Assembly: GCA_022736595.1 (NCBI GenBank)
Contig: DZDC01000038.1
Coordinates: 1 to 20,559 of the forward strand
Reading direction: 5' to 3'
DNA: 20,559 bases
Origin: Draconibacterium orientale
Lineage (GTDB): Bacteria > Bacteroidota > Bacteroidia > Bacteroidales > UBA1556
Both the position numbers and the translations under genes were made by a program. Each line of letters opens with the position of its first letter. The stretch's first letter is position 1. The notes below the pieces were generated by a model. It was given only the letters and a program-made list of their open reading frames with translations, ran no database searches and was not told the origin of the DNA. This document shows positions 1 through 7,118 of the stretch, one piece after another.

Positions 1-2
1 AA

Positions 3-95
3 GTAATCATGAAGAAGCAAGGAGAGAAAAAGCTATTCCATTACTATTTCGATACGTACGGAAAGATTATTAAAGAAACGATTGAGGAGATTTAA
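3..95 (+). CDS. C-terminal end of an unidentified protein (partial, runs off left edge)
   Basis: An open frame enters from the left edge and stops with TAA at 93-95, one base before the ATG of the methyltransferase at 97. The visible tail (ending ...DTYGKIIKETIEEI) is charged, looks like a genuine protein end, and reads through the next gene's ribosome binding site, as is common in tightly packed operons. A second open frame (2-73) also crosses this stretch. It is less convincing because it stops further from the next gene. Too little is visible to assign a family. The position beside a methyltransferase and a polysaccharide operon suggests a glycan-related role, but that is inference only. 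Confidence 0.5.
   Translation, partial: VIMKKQGEKKLFHYYFDTYGKIIKETIEEI
84..89 (+). promoter_or_regulatory. Ribosome binding site that sets the methyltransferase start
   Basis: GAGGAG lies 7 nt upstream of ATG 97. It favours this ATG over an in-frame TTG at 82, which sits upstream of and almost inside the motif. It is one of only two clear Shine-Dalgarno-like sites in the window. Confidence 0.6.
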
Positions 96-96
96 A

Positions 97-822
97 ATGG
101 AATTTAAACCGCATAAAATTGAGTGGAGTGGGGAAAAAAGTGCTAGGATTTGGGATTACTATTCATCAAATCACCACTATCGCAACAACTTTTTCGGACT
201 TCAAGTTGGGCATCTAATTGCAAGTTATATTTACCAATCTATTCCACTGACCCCTTCGGCTAAAATCCTTGATTTTAGTTGTGGGATGGGTGATATTCTG
301 GAACAACTCATCAATAAATCGAAGAGCCACTACACTTTCTATGGAACCGACTTTTCGGAAAAAAACGTAGAATATGTTACCCGTCGATTCAAGGGAAACA
401 CCAAATTTAAAGGAATTAAGTTCTTGCGCGATCTACCTTCGGAACTGCCGGATAATGAGTTTGAACTTGTTTTATTGACTGAAGTTATCGAGCATTTAAC
501 AGATGAGGAAATTAATGGAACTCTATCTGAAATCTACCGCGTGCTAAAACCTGGTGGATTTGTGTTTATAACAACACCAAATAAAGAAATTTATGAAGCC
601 GGAGAACAACTTTGCCCAGATTGTGGTTGTATCTACCATCGTTGGCAACATTTACGTGTTTGGGATCGAGTAAGCTTAAGTATATACGTAGAAAAATTCA
701 AGTTTAACCCATTTATTGTCAAAGAATTGAACTGGACAAGCTGGAAATCTAAAATCCTTACATTTTACAAAAAACGTGAAAAAGGAGGGCTGGTTTATAT
801 TGGACAAAAACCAAAAAACTAA
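97..822 (+). CDS. Class I SAM-dependent methyltransferase (polysaccharide-locus type)
   Basis: A 241-residue cytosolic protein with a Rossmann-type methyltransferase fold. Motif I is DFSCGMGD (59-66), where SAM binds. The acidic post-I residue is in YGTD (82-85). LLTEVIEHL (126-134) and RVLKPGG (148-154) are the usual later motifs, followed by TTPNKE (159-164). A CPDCG motif (173-177) followed by H181 and H185 could form a small metal site; methyltransferases of glycan clusters often carry such an insert (family knowledge). The substrate cannot be told; a sugar or lipid-linked sugar is the best guess from the neighbours. It is probably cotranscribed with the partial gene on its left. It ends only 9 bp from the end of the convergent flippase gene. 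A TTG 15 bp upstream is a poorer start. Confidence 0.88.
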   Translation: MEFKPHKIEWSGEKSARIWDYYSSNHHYRNNFFGLQVGHLIASYIYQSIPLTPSAKILDFSCGMGDILEQLINKSKSHYTFYGTDFSEKNVEYVTRRFKGNTKFKGIKFLRDLPSELPDNEFELVLLTEVIEHLTDEEINGTLSEIYRVLKPGGFVFITTPNKEIYEAGEQLCPDCGCIYHRWQHLRVWDRVSLSIYVEKFKFNPFIVKELNWTSWKSKILTFYKKREKGGLVYIGQKPKN

Positions 823-831
823 ACGGGCGTT

Positions 832-2292
832 CTAAAGAAACCTCTTTTTTAGCTTTGCCAATGACTCTCCGATTAGAATTCGCTCTGCTCTTGACAAAAC
901 CAGTGTATAAATTGACACTGAGAAAACTATTAGTATCAATACTTTAACTGTATAGTTAATAATCAGATTAAAGTTTAAACTTTCATTAATTACCAACCCA
1001 ATTCCAAGAAAAAGCAGGGTAATTATTATTTTTGACCATGCAAAATGAATCCTCATTACTTTATTACTCAAGTAAGTAATTAGAGATGTATTAATTATCT
1101 GAGAAATTAGAGTGGCGTAGGCAGCCCCTAAAAACCCATACTTTGGTATTAGAAAATAATTTAGCACTATATTCAATATTGCGGTCGAAAAAGAAGACCA
1201 TATTAACAACTTAGTGTTCTTGAGTAAAATTCCTACATTAGTAAAAGTATTCATTCCCTTTATCAAAAAACCCATTGAAATAATAGGTACAATTACCAAT
1301 CCCAAAGCATAATCCTTATTTTGAATCAAGAGTAAGAGCACATCCTTATAACTTATTACAAAAAACAAAACTATAAAAGAAATTGCAAGTGAATAGAAAA
1401 GCAACATTTTAGAGTAAAAAGATTCTTTATTTTCATCTTTTTCATTGGCAAACATACTAGGTAAATAACTGATACCTAAAGATTGAATAAAAATCAAATT
1501 CACAAAATTCGCAATTTTAAATCCAAAGGAATACATCCCAACATCGGCTTTGGTGCCCAATTCGTTGAGCATATATACGTCGCTGAAATTAAAAATCAAA
1601 TAGCCAATGGATGAAAAAATAATGGGAAAACCATAGCCAATAGAAATTTTAAGCTCCGAAAAACTGAATTTCCACTCAATTCGCTTCAAAATTACTGTGA
1701 TATTTTGATAAAGAGCTAGGAGCATTAATCCAGCAAGGCGGCCCCATAAAATTCCTTCAATTCCAAGCTTGTAGTGAATTACCAACACCAAGGTAACAAA
1801 TAAACTAATGAGAAGTTTGGCAAAACTTTGAGCGATGTAAGCAATGGGTTTGTTTTCGAATTGAAGTATTTGAAATGGAATAATATTAACAACCTCAAAA
1901 AATATTATAGCTAATGTTAATATTATTAATCTGTTATAATCAACCGTGTCGAACAAAATCTGAGAAATAAATCCATTTAGAAAAAAGAAAGGAAGAATTA
2001 AAATGGAAGTAAATGCAATGGTTCCAATGTAATTGGAAAAAAGAAAACTTGGATAGGTATTATCCTCCTTTCGTAGGAAAAAATAGCGCTGATGGCCATT
2101 GATTATTCCCAAATGTAAAAGCTGCACTAAAAAAAGAACGGAGGTTTCCATTACCGCTAAAACTCCAAAATCGTTCAATGAAATATAGGAAGTATAAACC
2201 GGAATTAAAATAAATCCCAAGAGTTTATTTAAAGCATTACCAATGCCATAAATAAGTGTGTCTTTCCCAATTTTTCTAGTTTCTGCTTTCAT
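832..2292 (-). CDS. Wzx-type oligosaccharide flippase (polysaccharide biosynthesis protein)
   Basis: A 486-residue, very hydrophobic protein with about 12-14 predicted membrane segments. The N-terminus has the usual family pattern: a short basic head (KAETRKIGKDTLIYGIGNAL), a first helix ending in IPVYTSYIS, then FGVLAVMETS. This is typical of the MOP/PST flippases that carry undecaprenyl-linked oligosaccharide repeat units across the inner membrane. The length fits the family (about 400-500 residues). Its start overlaps the end of the upstream glycosyltransferase gene by 17 bp, so the two are translationally coupled. It is the last gene of the asnB-GT4-wzx operon. The repeat unit it carries cannot be predicted. 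Base composition is strongly AT-rich, as usual for flippase genes of such loci. Confidence 0.9.
   Translation of the reverse strand: MKAETRKIGKDTLIYGIGNALNKLLGFILIPVYTSYISLNDFGVLAVMETSVLFLVQLLHLGIINGHQRYFFLRKEDNTYPSFLFSNYIGTIAFTSILILPFFFLNGFISQILFDTVDYNRLIILTLAIIFFEVVNIIPFQILQFENKPIAYIAQSFAKLLISLFVTLVLVIHYKLGIEGILWGRLAGLMLLALYQNITVILKRIEWKFSFSELKISIGYGFPIIFSSIGYLIFNFSDVYMLNELGTKADVGMYSFGFKIANFVNLIFIQSLGISYLPSMFANEKDENKESFYSKMLLFYSLAISFIVLFFVISYKDVLLLLIQNKDYALGLVIVPIISMGFLIKGMNTFTNVGILLKNTKLLIWSSFSTAILNIVLNYFLIPKYGFLGAAYATLISQIINTSLITYLSNKVMRIHFAWSKIIITLLFLGIGLVINESLNFNLIINYTVKVLILIVFSVSIYTLVLSRAERILIGESLAKLKKRFL
834..850 (+). terminator. Possible weak terminator after the methyltransferase gene
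   Basis: AAAGA-AACC-TCTTT followed by more T residues forms a 5-bp A/T-rich hairpin with a T run, starting 11 bp past the methyltransferase stop. It lies inside the 3' end of the opposing flippase gene, so it may only be coding sequence. The stem is weak. Confidence 0.25.
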
Positions 2293-3385
2293 TGATCAGA
2301 TCTTGAAATTGTTGAATCATTCGCTCTAAACTGAAATTATTCACTTTTATTCTACTTTGCTTATAAAAACCTTCACGAATTTTTGCATTAGAAAGGAGTT
2401 CAACCAAATGCTGGGAAAAGACTTCTTCGTTGTTGAGAGGCACAAGAAAACCATCTTTGCCATGGGTAATGATTTCGTTAGGGCCTGTTTCACAATCCGT
2501 TGAAACCACATGTCCATTGATAAACATTCCTTCTACCAAGGCATTGGGGAAACCTTCTACCTTTGACGACATGACGTAAACATGGGCTTTGGAAATATAA
2601 GCATAGGGATTGGACTTAAATCCCAGCAAAAAAACCGATTGCGTCAGTTGCAACTCTTCGATGCGCTTTTGTAAAAGTGCCCGCTGTTCCCCTTCGCCAA
2701 GAATCAATAAAACCGCTTCTGGGAGTTGTTGCACTACTTTGGAAAAGGTTTCAATTAAATACAAATAATTTTTTTCGTACACTAATCTCCCCACAGCAAC
2801 TAAATACTTCTGATCTGAATTGAAATCAAAATCCGCAACCGAAGTCTGTGCGAGCTCTGTTAAAGATTGAAAATCAATACCATTTTGAATAATCTTGATT
2901 TTAGACTTCCTAATTTTAAAGTCCTCATAAATGTATTGACCGGTAACTATCGAATTTGGAACCACAAAACGTGCTCTAAAGTAAGCCCATCCTAATAAAT
3001 ATCGCCAAAAATAATTGAGTTTGGCACTGCTTTTTAAATAAGACCGAGGGTTGGAACGCTCCGACAACAAAATAGGAATGGATAACCCTAGGGTAGCAAA
3101 AGCTGTAATAATATTGGGATACCATAAGAATGAAATCACAACCTCCGAAGGATTTTGCTTTAAAAAATTCCGTAAACGCTTAATATACGACCAAGTATTA
3201 CCGTTGGGACCTCCTAAATTCACATATTCTACTCCCAAATCTTGGATATAAGATTCGTAATAACCTCCTGCATGAATACTTACGACGCTGATTTTAAAAT
3301 CAGAACGTAAGGCCTTAACCAATTGGGTAAAAACCCTTTCAGCTCCGCCTTTTCCAAGATTTAATGTTATAAAGGTGAGGGTCAT
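2276..3385 (-). CDS. Glycosyltransferase family 4 (GT-B fold)
   Basis: A 369-residue retaining GT4-type glycosyltransferase, expected on the cytosolic face of the inner membrane. The N-terminal acceptor domain opens with TFITLNLGKGGAER (4-17), the glycine-rich loop of GT-B enzymes. The C-terminal nucleotide-sugar domain has VGRL (198-201) with a nearby lysine (K205), LLGF (253-256), and the EX7E motif EGFPNALVE (277-285). The later CETGPNEII (298-306) resembles the GPxEI motif of HexNAc and galactosyl transferases of glycan assembly, but donor and acceptor cannot be fixed from sequence alone. Its ATG overlaps the asnB stop by one base (TAATG) and its end overlaps the flippase start, so the three genes form one tightly coupled operon. 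Confidence 0.93.
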   Translation of the reverse strand: MTLTFITLNLGKGGAERVFTQLVKALRSDFKISVVSIHAGGYYESYIQDLGVEYVNLGGPNGNTWSYIKRLRNFLKQNPSEVVISFLWYPNIITAFATLGLSIPILLSERSNPRSYLKSSAKLNYFWRYLLGWAYFRARFVVPNSIVTGQYIYEDFKIRKSKIKIIQNGIDFQSLTELAQTSVADFDFNSDQKYLVAVGRLVYEKNYLYLIETFSKVVQQLPEAVLLILGEGEQRALLQKRIEELQLTQSVFLLGFKSNPYAYISKAHVYVMSSKVEGFPNALVEGMFINGHVVSTDCETGPNEIITHGKDGFLVPLNNEEVFSQHLVELLSNAKIREGFYKQSRIKVNNFSLERMIQQFQDLINESRN

Positions 3386-5241
3386 TACATTAAATTCTTT
3401 TCATACCACATTTGGAAAACGATGAAATTCCACATGAGGCCATTGGTAAAATAATTATTGGGTTGTTTGTTGAAAACCGTTTTTAAGTTATCCAAAACAG
3501 ATTGGTCAAACAAAGCTTGTTTTGAAATAAATTGATGGCTGCAATAGTGTTCAACGAGATGATTCAAATCATGATGCAGCCATTTAAAAACGGGTACTGA
3601 AAATCCTTTTTTGGGTCGATCCATCATTTTTTGTGGAACATATTGGTACAAAACCTCCTTTAAAATTCGCTTTTTATTTCCATGATCGCATTTAAATTTA
3701 TGAGGCAATCGAAATGAAAACTCCACAATCCGATAATCCAAGATAGGAACCCTAGCTTCTAAACTGTGGGCCATAGTGGCCAGATCCACTTTTTTCAGTA
3801 CGTCGTCGGGCAAATAGGATTTCATATTCAGTATCATATTGGCTTCCTGTATGTTGGCCGAATGACGTGCATTGGTATCAAAATAGGAATTGGAATAATT
3901 GGGAGCACCTTTGATCATATTTTTAATAAAAACACTGGCAGCTAAACTTCCTGAATTGATGATATTGGAATCGCTATCGCTAAACAAAATACCTAAATAT
4001 TTATAATGATCTCGTACCCATTTTTGATTAGTCAAATAGTTACGAAATGGCAGAACCCCTGAAGCAATAGTCTTAAACGACTGAAGCCGAGTGGCTTGGT
4101 CATACAATTTATAACCACAAAACAGTTCATCTCCTCCATCGCCCGACAATGCAACCGTTACCTTCTCTTTGGTAATCTGGCTCAACATTAAAGTAGGAAG
4201 CAAACTACTATCTCCAAAAGGCATATCCATTTGGCGAACCATTTTTTGGAGCTCCTCCTCAGCAGTTTTAAGGCTAAGAATGGCTTCGAAATGGTTTGTC
4301 CCCAAATGCTTAGACACCTCTTTGGCAAATCCAGCTTCATTATAATCGCCATCCTCAAATCCAATCGTAAAAGTATTTATGGGCGTTGAAGATTGTTTTT
4401 GCATAATAGCCGTAACCAAGCTCGAATCAATACCACCACTTAAAAATGCACCCAAAGGTACATCCGAGATCATACGATATTGAACAGAGGAATGCAACAA
4501 TTGGTCGAGTTGATATTTAGCTTCTTCAAAGTTACTGATTGGAAGAGGGCGATTTTCTACAATTTTGGTTAATTGCCAATAGGTTTCGGTGCGGAGCTCA
4601 TTATTTTCAATCACGGCAAACTTTCCGGGTTCAAGGCTTTTGATGTACTTAAAAACCGTTTTAGGAGCAGGAACATAACCATGAACAAAGTAAGTATAAA
4701 GACTTGACGGGTCGATATCTCGATTTACCCAATCAAATTTCAAAAGCGGACCCACTTCTGAGGAAAAAACCAAATTATGATCCTTCCAATAATAATACAA
4801 AGGCTTGATTCCCATACGGTCGCGAATCAAAAAAAGCTTACCACTTAAGCTATCTAAAAGGGCAATAGCAAACATGCCATTAAACCTTTGCACGGCTTCA
4901 ATTCCCCAAAAATGAAAAGCTTTTAAAATAACTTCGGTATCTCCGTCGGAAATAAAATGATAACCCACCTTAAGAAGTTCGCTTTTTATTTCTTGATAAT
5001 TATAAACCTCTCCATTAAAAACCATGGAAAAATGTTCGTATTTCATGGGTTGATGACCAGCCATACTTAAATCAAGAATTGAAAGACGCCTAAAGCCAAG
5101 CCATGATTCCCCTGAATGAAAAGTAAACTTTTCAATACCAAAATCGTCCGGGCCTCGGTGAATGATTTGGTTCAACGATTGCTCAAAGGAGTGATGATTT
5201 ACCAGGGATTCTTGACCCAAAAAACCTAAAATTCCACACAT
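3385..5241 (-). CDS. asnB: Glutamine-hydrolysing asparagine synthase family amidotransferase
   Basis: A 618-residue two-domain enzyme. The N-terminal class II glutamine amidotransferase domain starts with the nucleophile Cys2 (MCGILG), followed by HRGPDD (28-33), RRLSILDLS (51-59), and FNGEVYN (75-81). The C-terminal synthetase domain has the ATP pyrophosphatase loop SGGIDSS (268-274) and later LSGDGGDELFCGY. All expected catalytic residues are present. AsnB makes asparagine from aspartate, glutamine and ATP. Homologues embedded in polysaccharide operons are often thought to amidate sugar acids or other glycan substituents instead. Being first in an operon with a glycosyltransferase and a flippase makes that role plausible here, but this is inference. 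It has its own near-consensus promoter about 30 bp upstream of the ATG. Confidence 0.93.
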   Translation of the reverse strand: MCGILGFLGQESLVNHHSFEQSLNQIIHRGPDDFGIEKFTFHSGESWLGFRRLSILDLSMAGHQPMKYEHFSMVFNGEVYNYQEIKSELLKVGYHFISDGDTEVILKAFHFWGIEAVQRFNGMFAIALLDSLSGKLFLIRDRMGIKPLYYYWKDHNLVFSSEVGPLLKFDWVNRDIDPSSLYTYFVHGYVPAPKTVFKYIKSLEPGKFAVIENNELRTETYWQLTKIVENRPLPISNFEEAKYQLDQLLHSSVQYRMISDVPLGAFLSGGIDSSLVTAIMQKQSSTPINTFTIGFEDGDYNEAGFAKEVSKHLGTNHFEAILSLKTAEEELQKMVRQMDMPFGDSSLLPTLMLSQITKEKVTVALSGDGGDELFCGYKLYDQATRLQSFKTIASGVLPFRNYLTNQKWVRDHYKYLGILFSDSDSNIINSGSLAASVFIKNMIKGAPNYSNSYFDTNARHSANIQEANMILNMKSYLPDDVLKKVDLATMAHSLEARVPILDYRIVEFSFRLPHKFKCDHGNKKRILKEVLYQYVPQKMMDRPKKGFSVPVFKWLHHDLNHLVEHYCSHQFISKQALFDQSVLDNLKTVFNKQPNNYFTNGLMWNFIVFQMWYEKNLM

Positions 5242-5264
5242 AGATAATTGCCGTTAAAGGAGTG

Positions 5265-5296
5265 CAAATGTACCCAATAAAACTTTTAAGGCAAAA
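5265..5296 (-). promoter_or_regulatory. Bacteroidota-type sigma promoter of the asnB-GT4-wzx operon
   Basis: On the minus strand, TTTTG (5292-5296) is followed by exactly 19 bp and then TACATTTG (5265-5272). This matches the known Bacteroidota housekeeping promoter: TTG near -33, a spacer of about 19 bp, and TAnnTTTG at -7. Transcription would start near 5258-5260, giving a leader of under 20 nt before the ATG at 5241. It is the best promoter match in the window. Confidence 0.75.
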
Positions 5297-5332
5297 GTGA
5301 AAAAGATAATATTTGAAAACACATTGAGTAAC

Positions 5333-6511
5333 TTACACCTTCCCCCTCACCCCTTTGACTGCAAAAAGCATATAAAGTACCACTAAGACGGTGGCAGTAG
5401 CGGTAGTGAAAAAGGCTGCGGAGGCTCCCCATTGAAACCAAATGATACCAGTGATGGAACTGGCCAACAAAGTGCAGATGCTTTGAAATGCGGCAAAGGT
5501 GCCAATGGCGGTGGCAGTATGGTCTTTGGGAATAAGATTGGTAATCCATGCTTTGGAAATGCCTTCAGTGGCCGCAGCGTAAATTCCATAAAGAAAAAAC
5601 AAGCCCACCAGAACCATGGGTTGCGTGCTCCAGCCTATTCCAAAATAGACCAAGGTGAACATTAAGAGCCCAAGAATAAAAATTGGTTTCATCCCAATTT
5701 TATCAGCCAAAATTCCCAGTGGCAAAGAGGTTAATGCATAAATCAAATTATAAAAAATATAAAGGCCTATAACTTGAGTATCATTCATTCCTATGTTTTT
5801 AGCTTGCAACAGCAAAAACACATCGGAACTATTGAACAGCGCAAAAACCAATAAACCCACCACCAACTGACGGTATTGCAAGGGACTTTGGCTCCAGTAG
5901 TTGAGGAAACTGAAAAAATGCACTGACGATCCTTTTCCACTTTTGATTTCCCTTTTTTCACTGAGCTTTAAGGAGGCAAAAATGGCCAAAAATCCAGGCA
6001 CAAAAGCCAGTATAAAAAGCGTAACATAATCTTCTGGGAAGAAATACAAATAAACCAGTGCTGCCAAGGGTCCGATCACTGCACCAAGGGTGTCCATAGA
6101 ACGGTGAAATCCAAATACTTTGGCTTTGGTTTGCGGCGTAGCCTCGGCAGATAAAAGCGCATCACGCGCTCCTGTGCGAATGCCTTTTCCAAACCGATCG
6201 GTGGTTCGCACCAAAAAAATCCACCACGGCGAAGTAAACAACACCATCAGAGGTTTTGCCAAGGCACTTAGGGCATAACCCCACTGTACAAAGGAAACCC
6301 TTCGAGCCGAGATATCAGAAAGTTTCCCAAAATATCCCTTGCTTAATCCTGCTGTAGCCTCCGCTATACCTTCCAAAATACCAATCAAAACCACCGAAAA
6401 ACCAATACTTTTAAGATAGATAGGCATCACAGGATAAAGCATCTCGCTGGCCATATCGGTAAATAGACTTACCAAAGAAAGTATCCATACCGTGCGACTA
6501 AGAAATTTCAT
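5333..6511 (-). CDS. MFS transporter (major facilitator superfamily permease)
   Basis: A 392-residue integral membrane protein with about 12 hydrophobic segments. It begins MKFLSRTVWILSLVSLFTDM. The loop between helices 2 and 3 has the MFS motif A pattern GKLSDISARR (62-71). The stretch DRFGKGIRTGARDALL (105-120) is a strong subfamily signature. The cargo is unknown; drug or metabolite export is possible. The open frame continues 80 codons further upstream, but that extension lies inside the better-supported 127-residue gene in another frame and has no transporter similarity, so ATG 6511 is taken as the start. It follows that gene by 22 bp and is probably cotranscribed with it. No strong ribosome binding site is seen. 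Confidence 0.88.
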   Translation of the reverse strand: MKFLSRTVWILSLVSLFTDMASEMLYPVMPIYLKSIGFSVVLIGILEGIAEATAGLSKGYFGKLSDISARRVSFVQWGYALSALAKPLMVLFTSPWWIFLVRTTDRFGKGIRTGARDALLSAEATPQTKAKVFGFHRSMDTLGAVIGPLAALVYLYFFPEDYVTLFILAFVPGFLAIFASLKLSEKREIKSGKGSSVHFFSFLNYWSQSPLQYRQLVVGLLVFALFNSSDVFLLLQAKNIGMNDTQVIGLYIFYNLIYALTSLPLGILADKIGMKPIFILGLLMFTLVYFGIGWSTQPMVLVGLFFLYGIYAAATEGISKAWITNLIPKDHTATAIGTFAAFQSICTLLASSITGIIWFQWGASAAFFTTATATVLVVLYMLFAVKGVRGKV

Positions 6512-6533
6512 TACAAATGCTTTAAAAAATTCT

Positions 6534-6917
6534 TTAATTTCTAATTGCTTTTCTTTTAAAATAACTCCACATAAACAAAGCCCCAGACACCATAATGGGA
6601 AAAGGAATAAGCAGCACCACCAGAAAGCTGATCCAGACGGAATGATTGTTTTGATAGTTGAACCAAAACAAAATCGGACTAAAAGCCAACCCAATGACTG
6701 CAAAAGCAATGCCTCCCAATAGTTCCCACCGCCAAGCCAATACCAAAACAAATATCAAAATTAAAGAAGGAATCAAATGAATGAGCAGTGCTAAAGCTTG
6801 TGCTCCCAAACCAAGGCTTGCATCCAAAGCATCCAAAGCAAAAACACTGATGAAGAGAATGCTGATTCCAATTAAAATACGAGGCATCCACCGAAGTAAT
6901 TTGAGATTTATACGCAT
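6534..6917 (-). CDS. Small four-helix membrane protein of unknown function
   Basis: A 127-residue protein with four hydrophobic segments, at about 10-30, 38-60, 64-86 and 94-118. Its N-terminus is basic (MRINLKLLRWMPRI) and its tail is positive (YFKRKAIRN), consistent with both ends being cytoplasmic. The second helix pair contains LIHLIPSLILI and AWRWELLGG. The pattern resembles small uncharacterised membrane proteins common in Bacteroidota, but no function is assigned. It is the first gene of a two-gene unit with the MFS transporter and has a TAnnTTTG element about 35 bp upstream. Two overlapping open frames on the same strand are judged to be shadows, because only this one has a regular membrane-protein pattern. 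Confidence 0.72.
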   Translation of the reverse strand: MRINLKLLRWMPRILIGISILFISVFALDALDASLGLGAQALALLIHLIPSLILIFVLVLAWRWELLGGIAFAVIGLAFSPILFWFNYQNNHSVWISFLVVLLIPFPIMVSGALFMWSYFKRKAIRN

Positions 6918-6950
6918 ATACGTTCAATTAAAATAAGGTGCATTAAAAGA

Positions 6951-6958
6951 CAAAAATA
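6951..6958 (-). promoter_or_regulatory. Putative -7 element (TATTTTTG) for the small membrane protein-MFS unit
   Basis: TATTTTTG on the minus strand matches TAnnTTTG and lies 33 bp upstream of the ATG at 6917. No good TTG is found at the expected -33 distance, and the region is AT-rich, so a chance match is possible. Confidence 0.4.
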
Positions 6959-7036
6959 AGGATTTTATTTGGCTGAAATAAAACATTCTAAGAAGAAGAA
7001 ACGCAGAAATCTTTATCTATAGTTTTAGAAAAGTAA

Positions 7037-7044
7037 TATATTTG
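7037..7044 (+). promoter_or_regulatory. Putative -7 element (TATATTTG) for the T9SS type B protein gene
   Basis: TATATTTG matches TAnnTTTG and is followed by GCAT, as in many Bacteroidota promoters. It would place the transcript start near 7050, giving a leader of about 70 nt. The -33 position reads only T-rich sequence, not TTG. Together with the element at 6951-6958 it forms a divergent promoter region between 6918 and 7118. Confidence 0.45.
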
Positions 7045-7118
7045 CATACAATTTATACCACGGTAAAAACATTGCAATTTCCTCATTTAATAATTACTTA
7101 ATACTCGCAATTCAACCA

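Noticed and set aside
82..96. TTG start for the methyltransferase
   Set aside because: It lies upstream of the GAGGAG site, whereas ATG 97 sits at the proper 7-nt spacing.
5286..5589. Two short minus-strand frames overlapping the end of the MFS gene
   Set aside because: They are His/Tyr/Pro-rich out-of-frame translations of the transporter gene with no independent signals.
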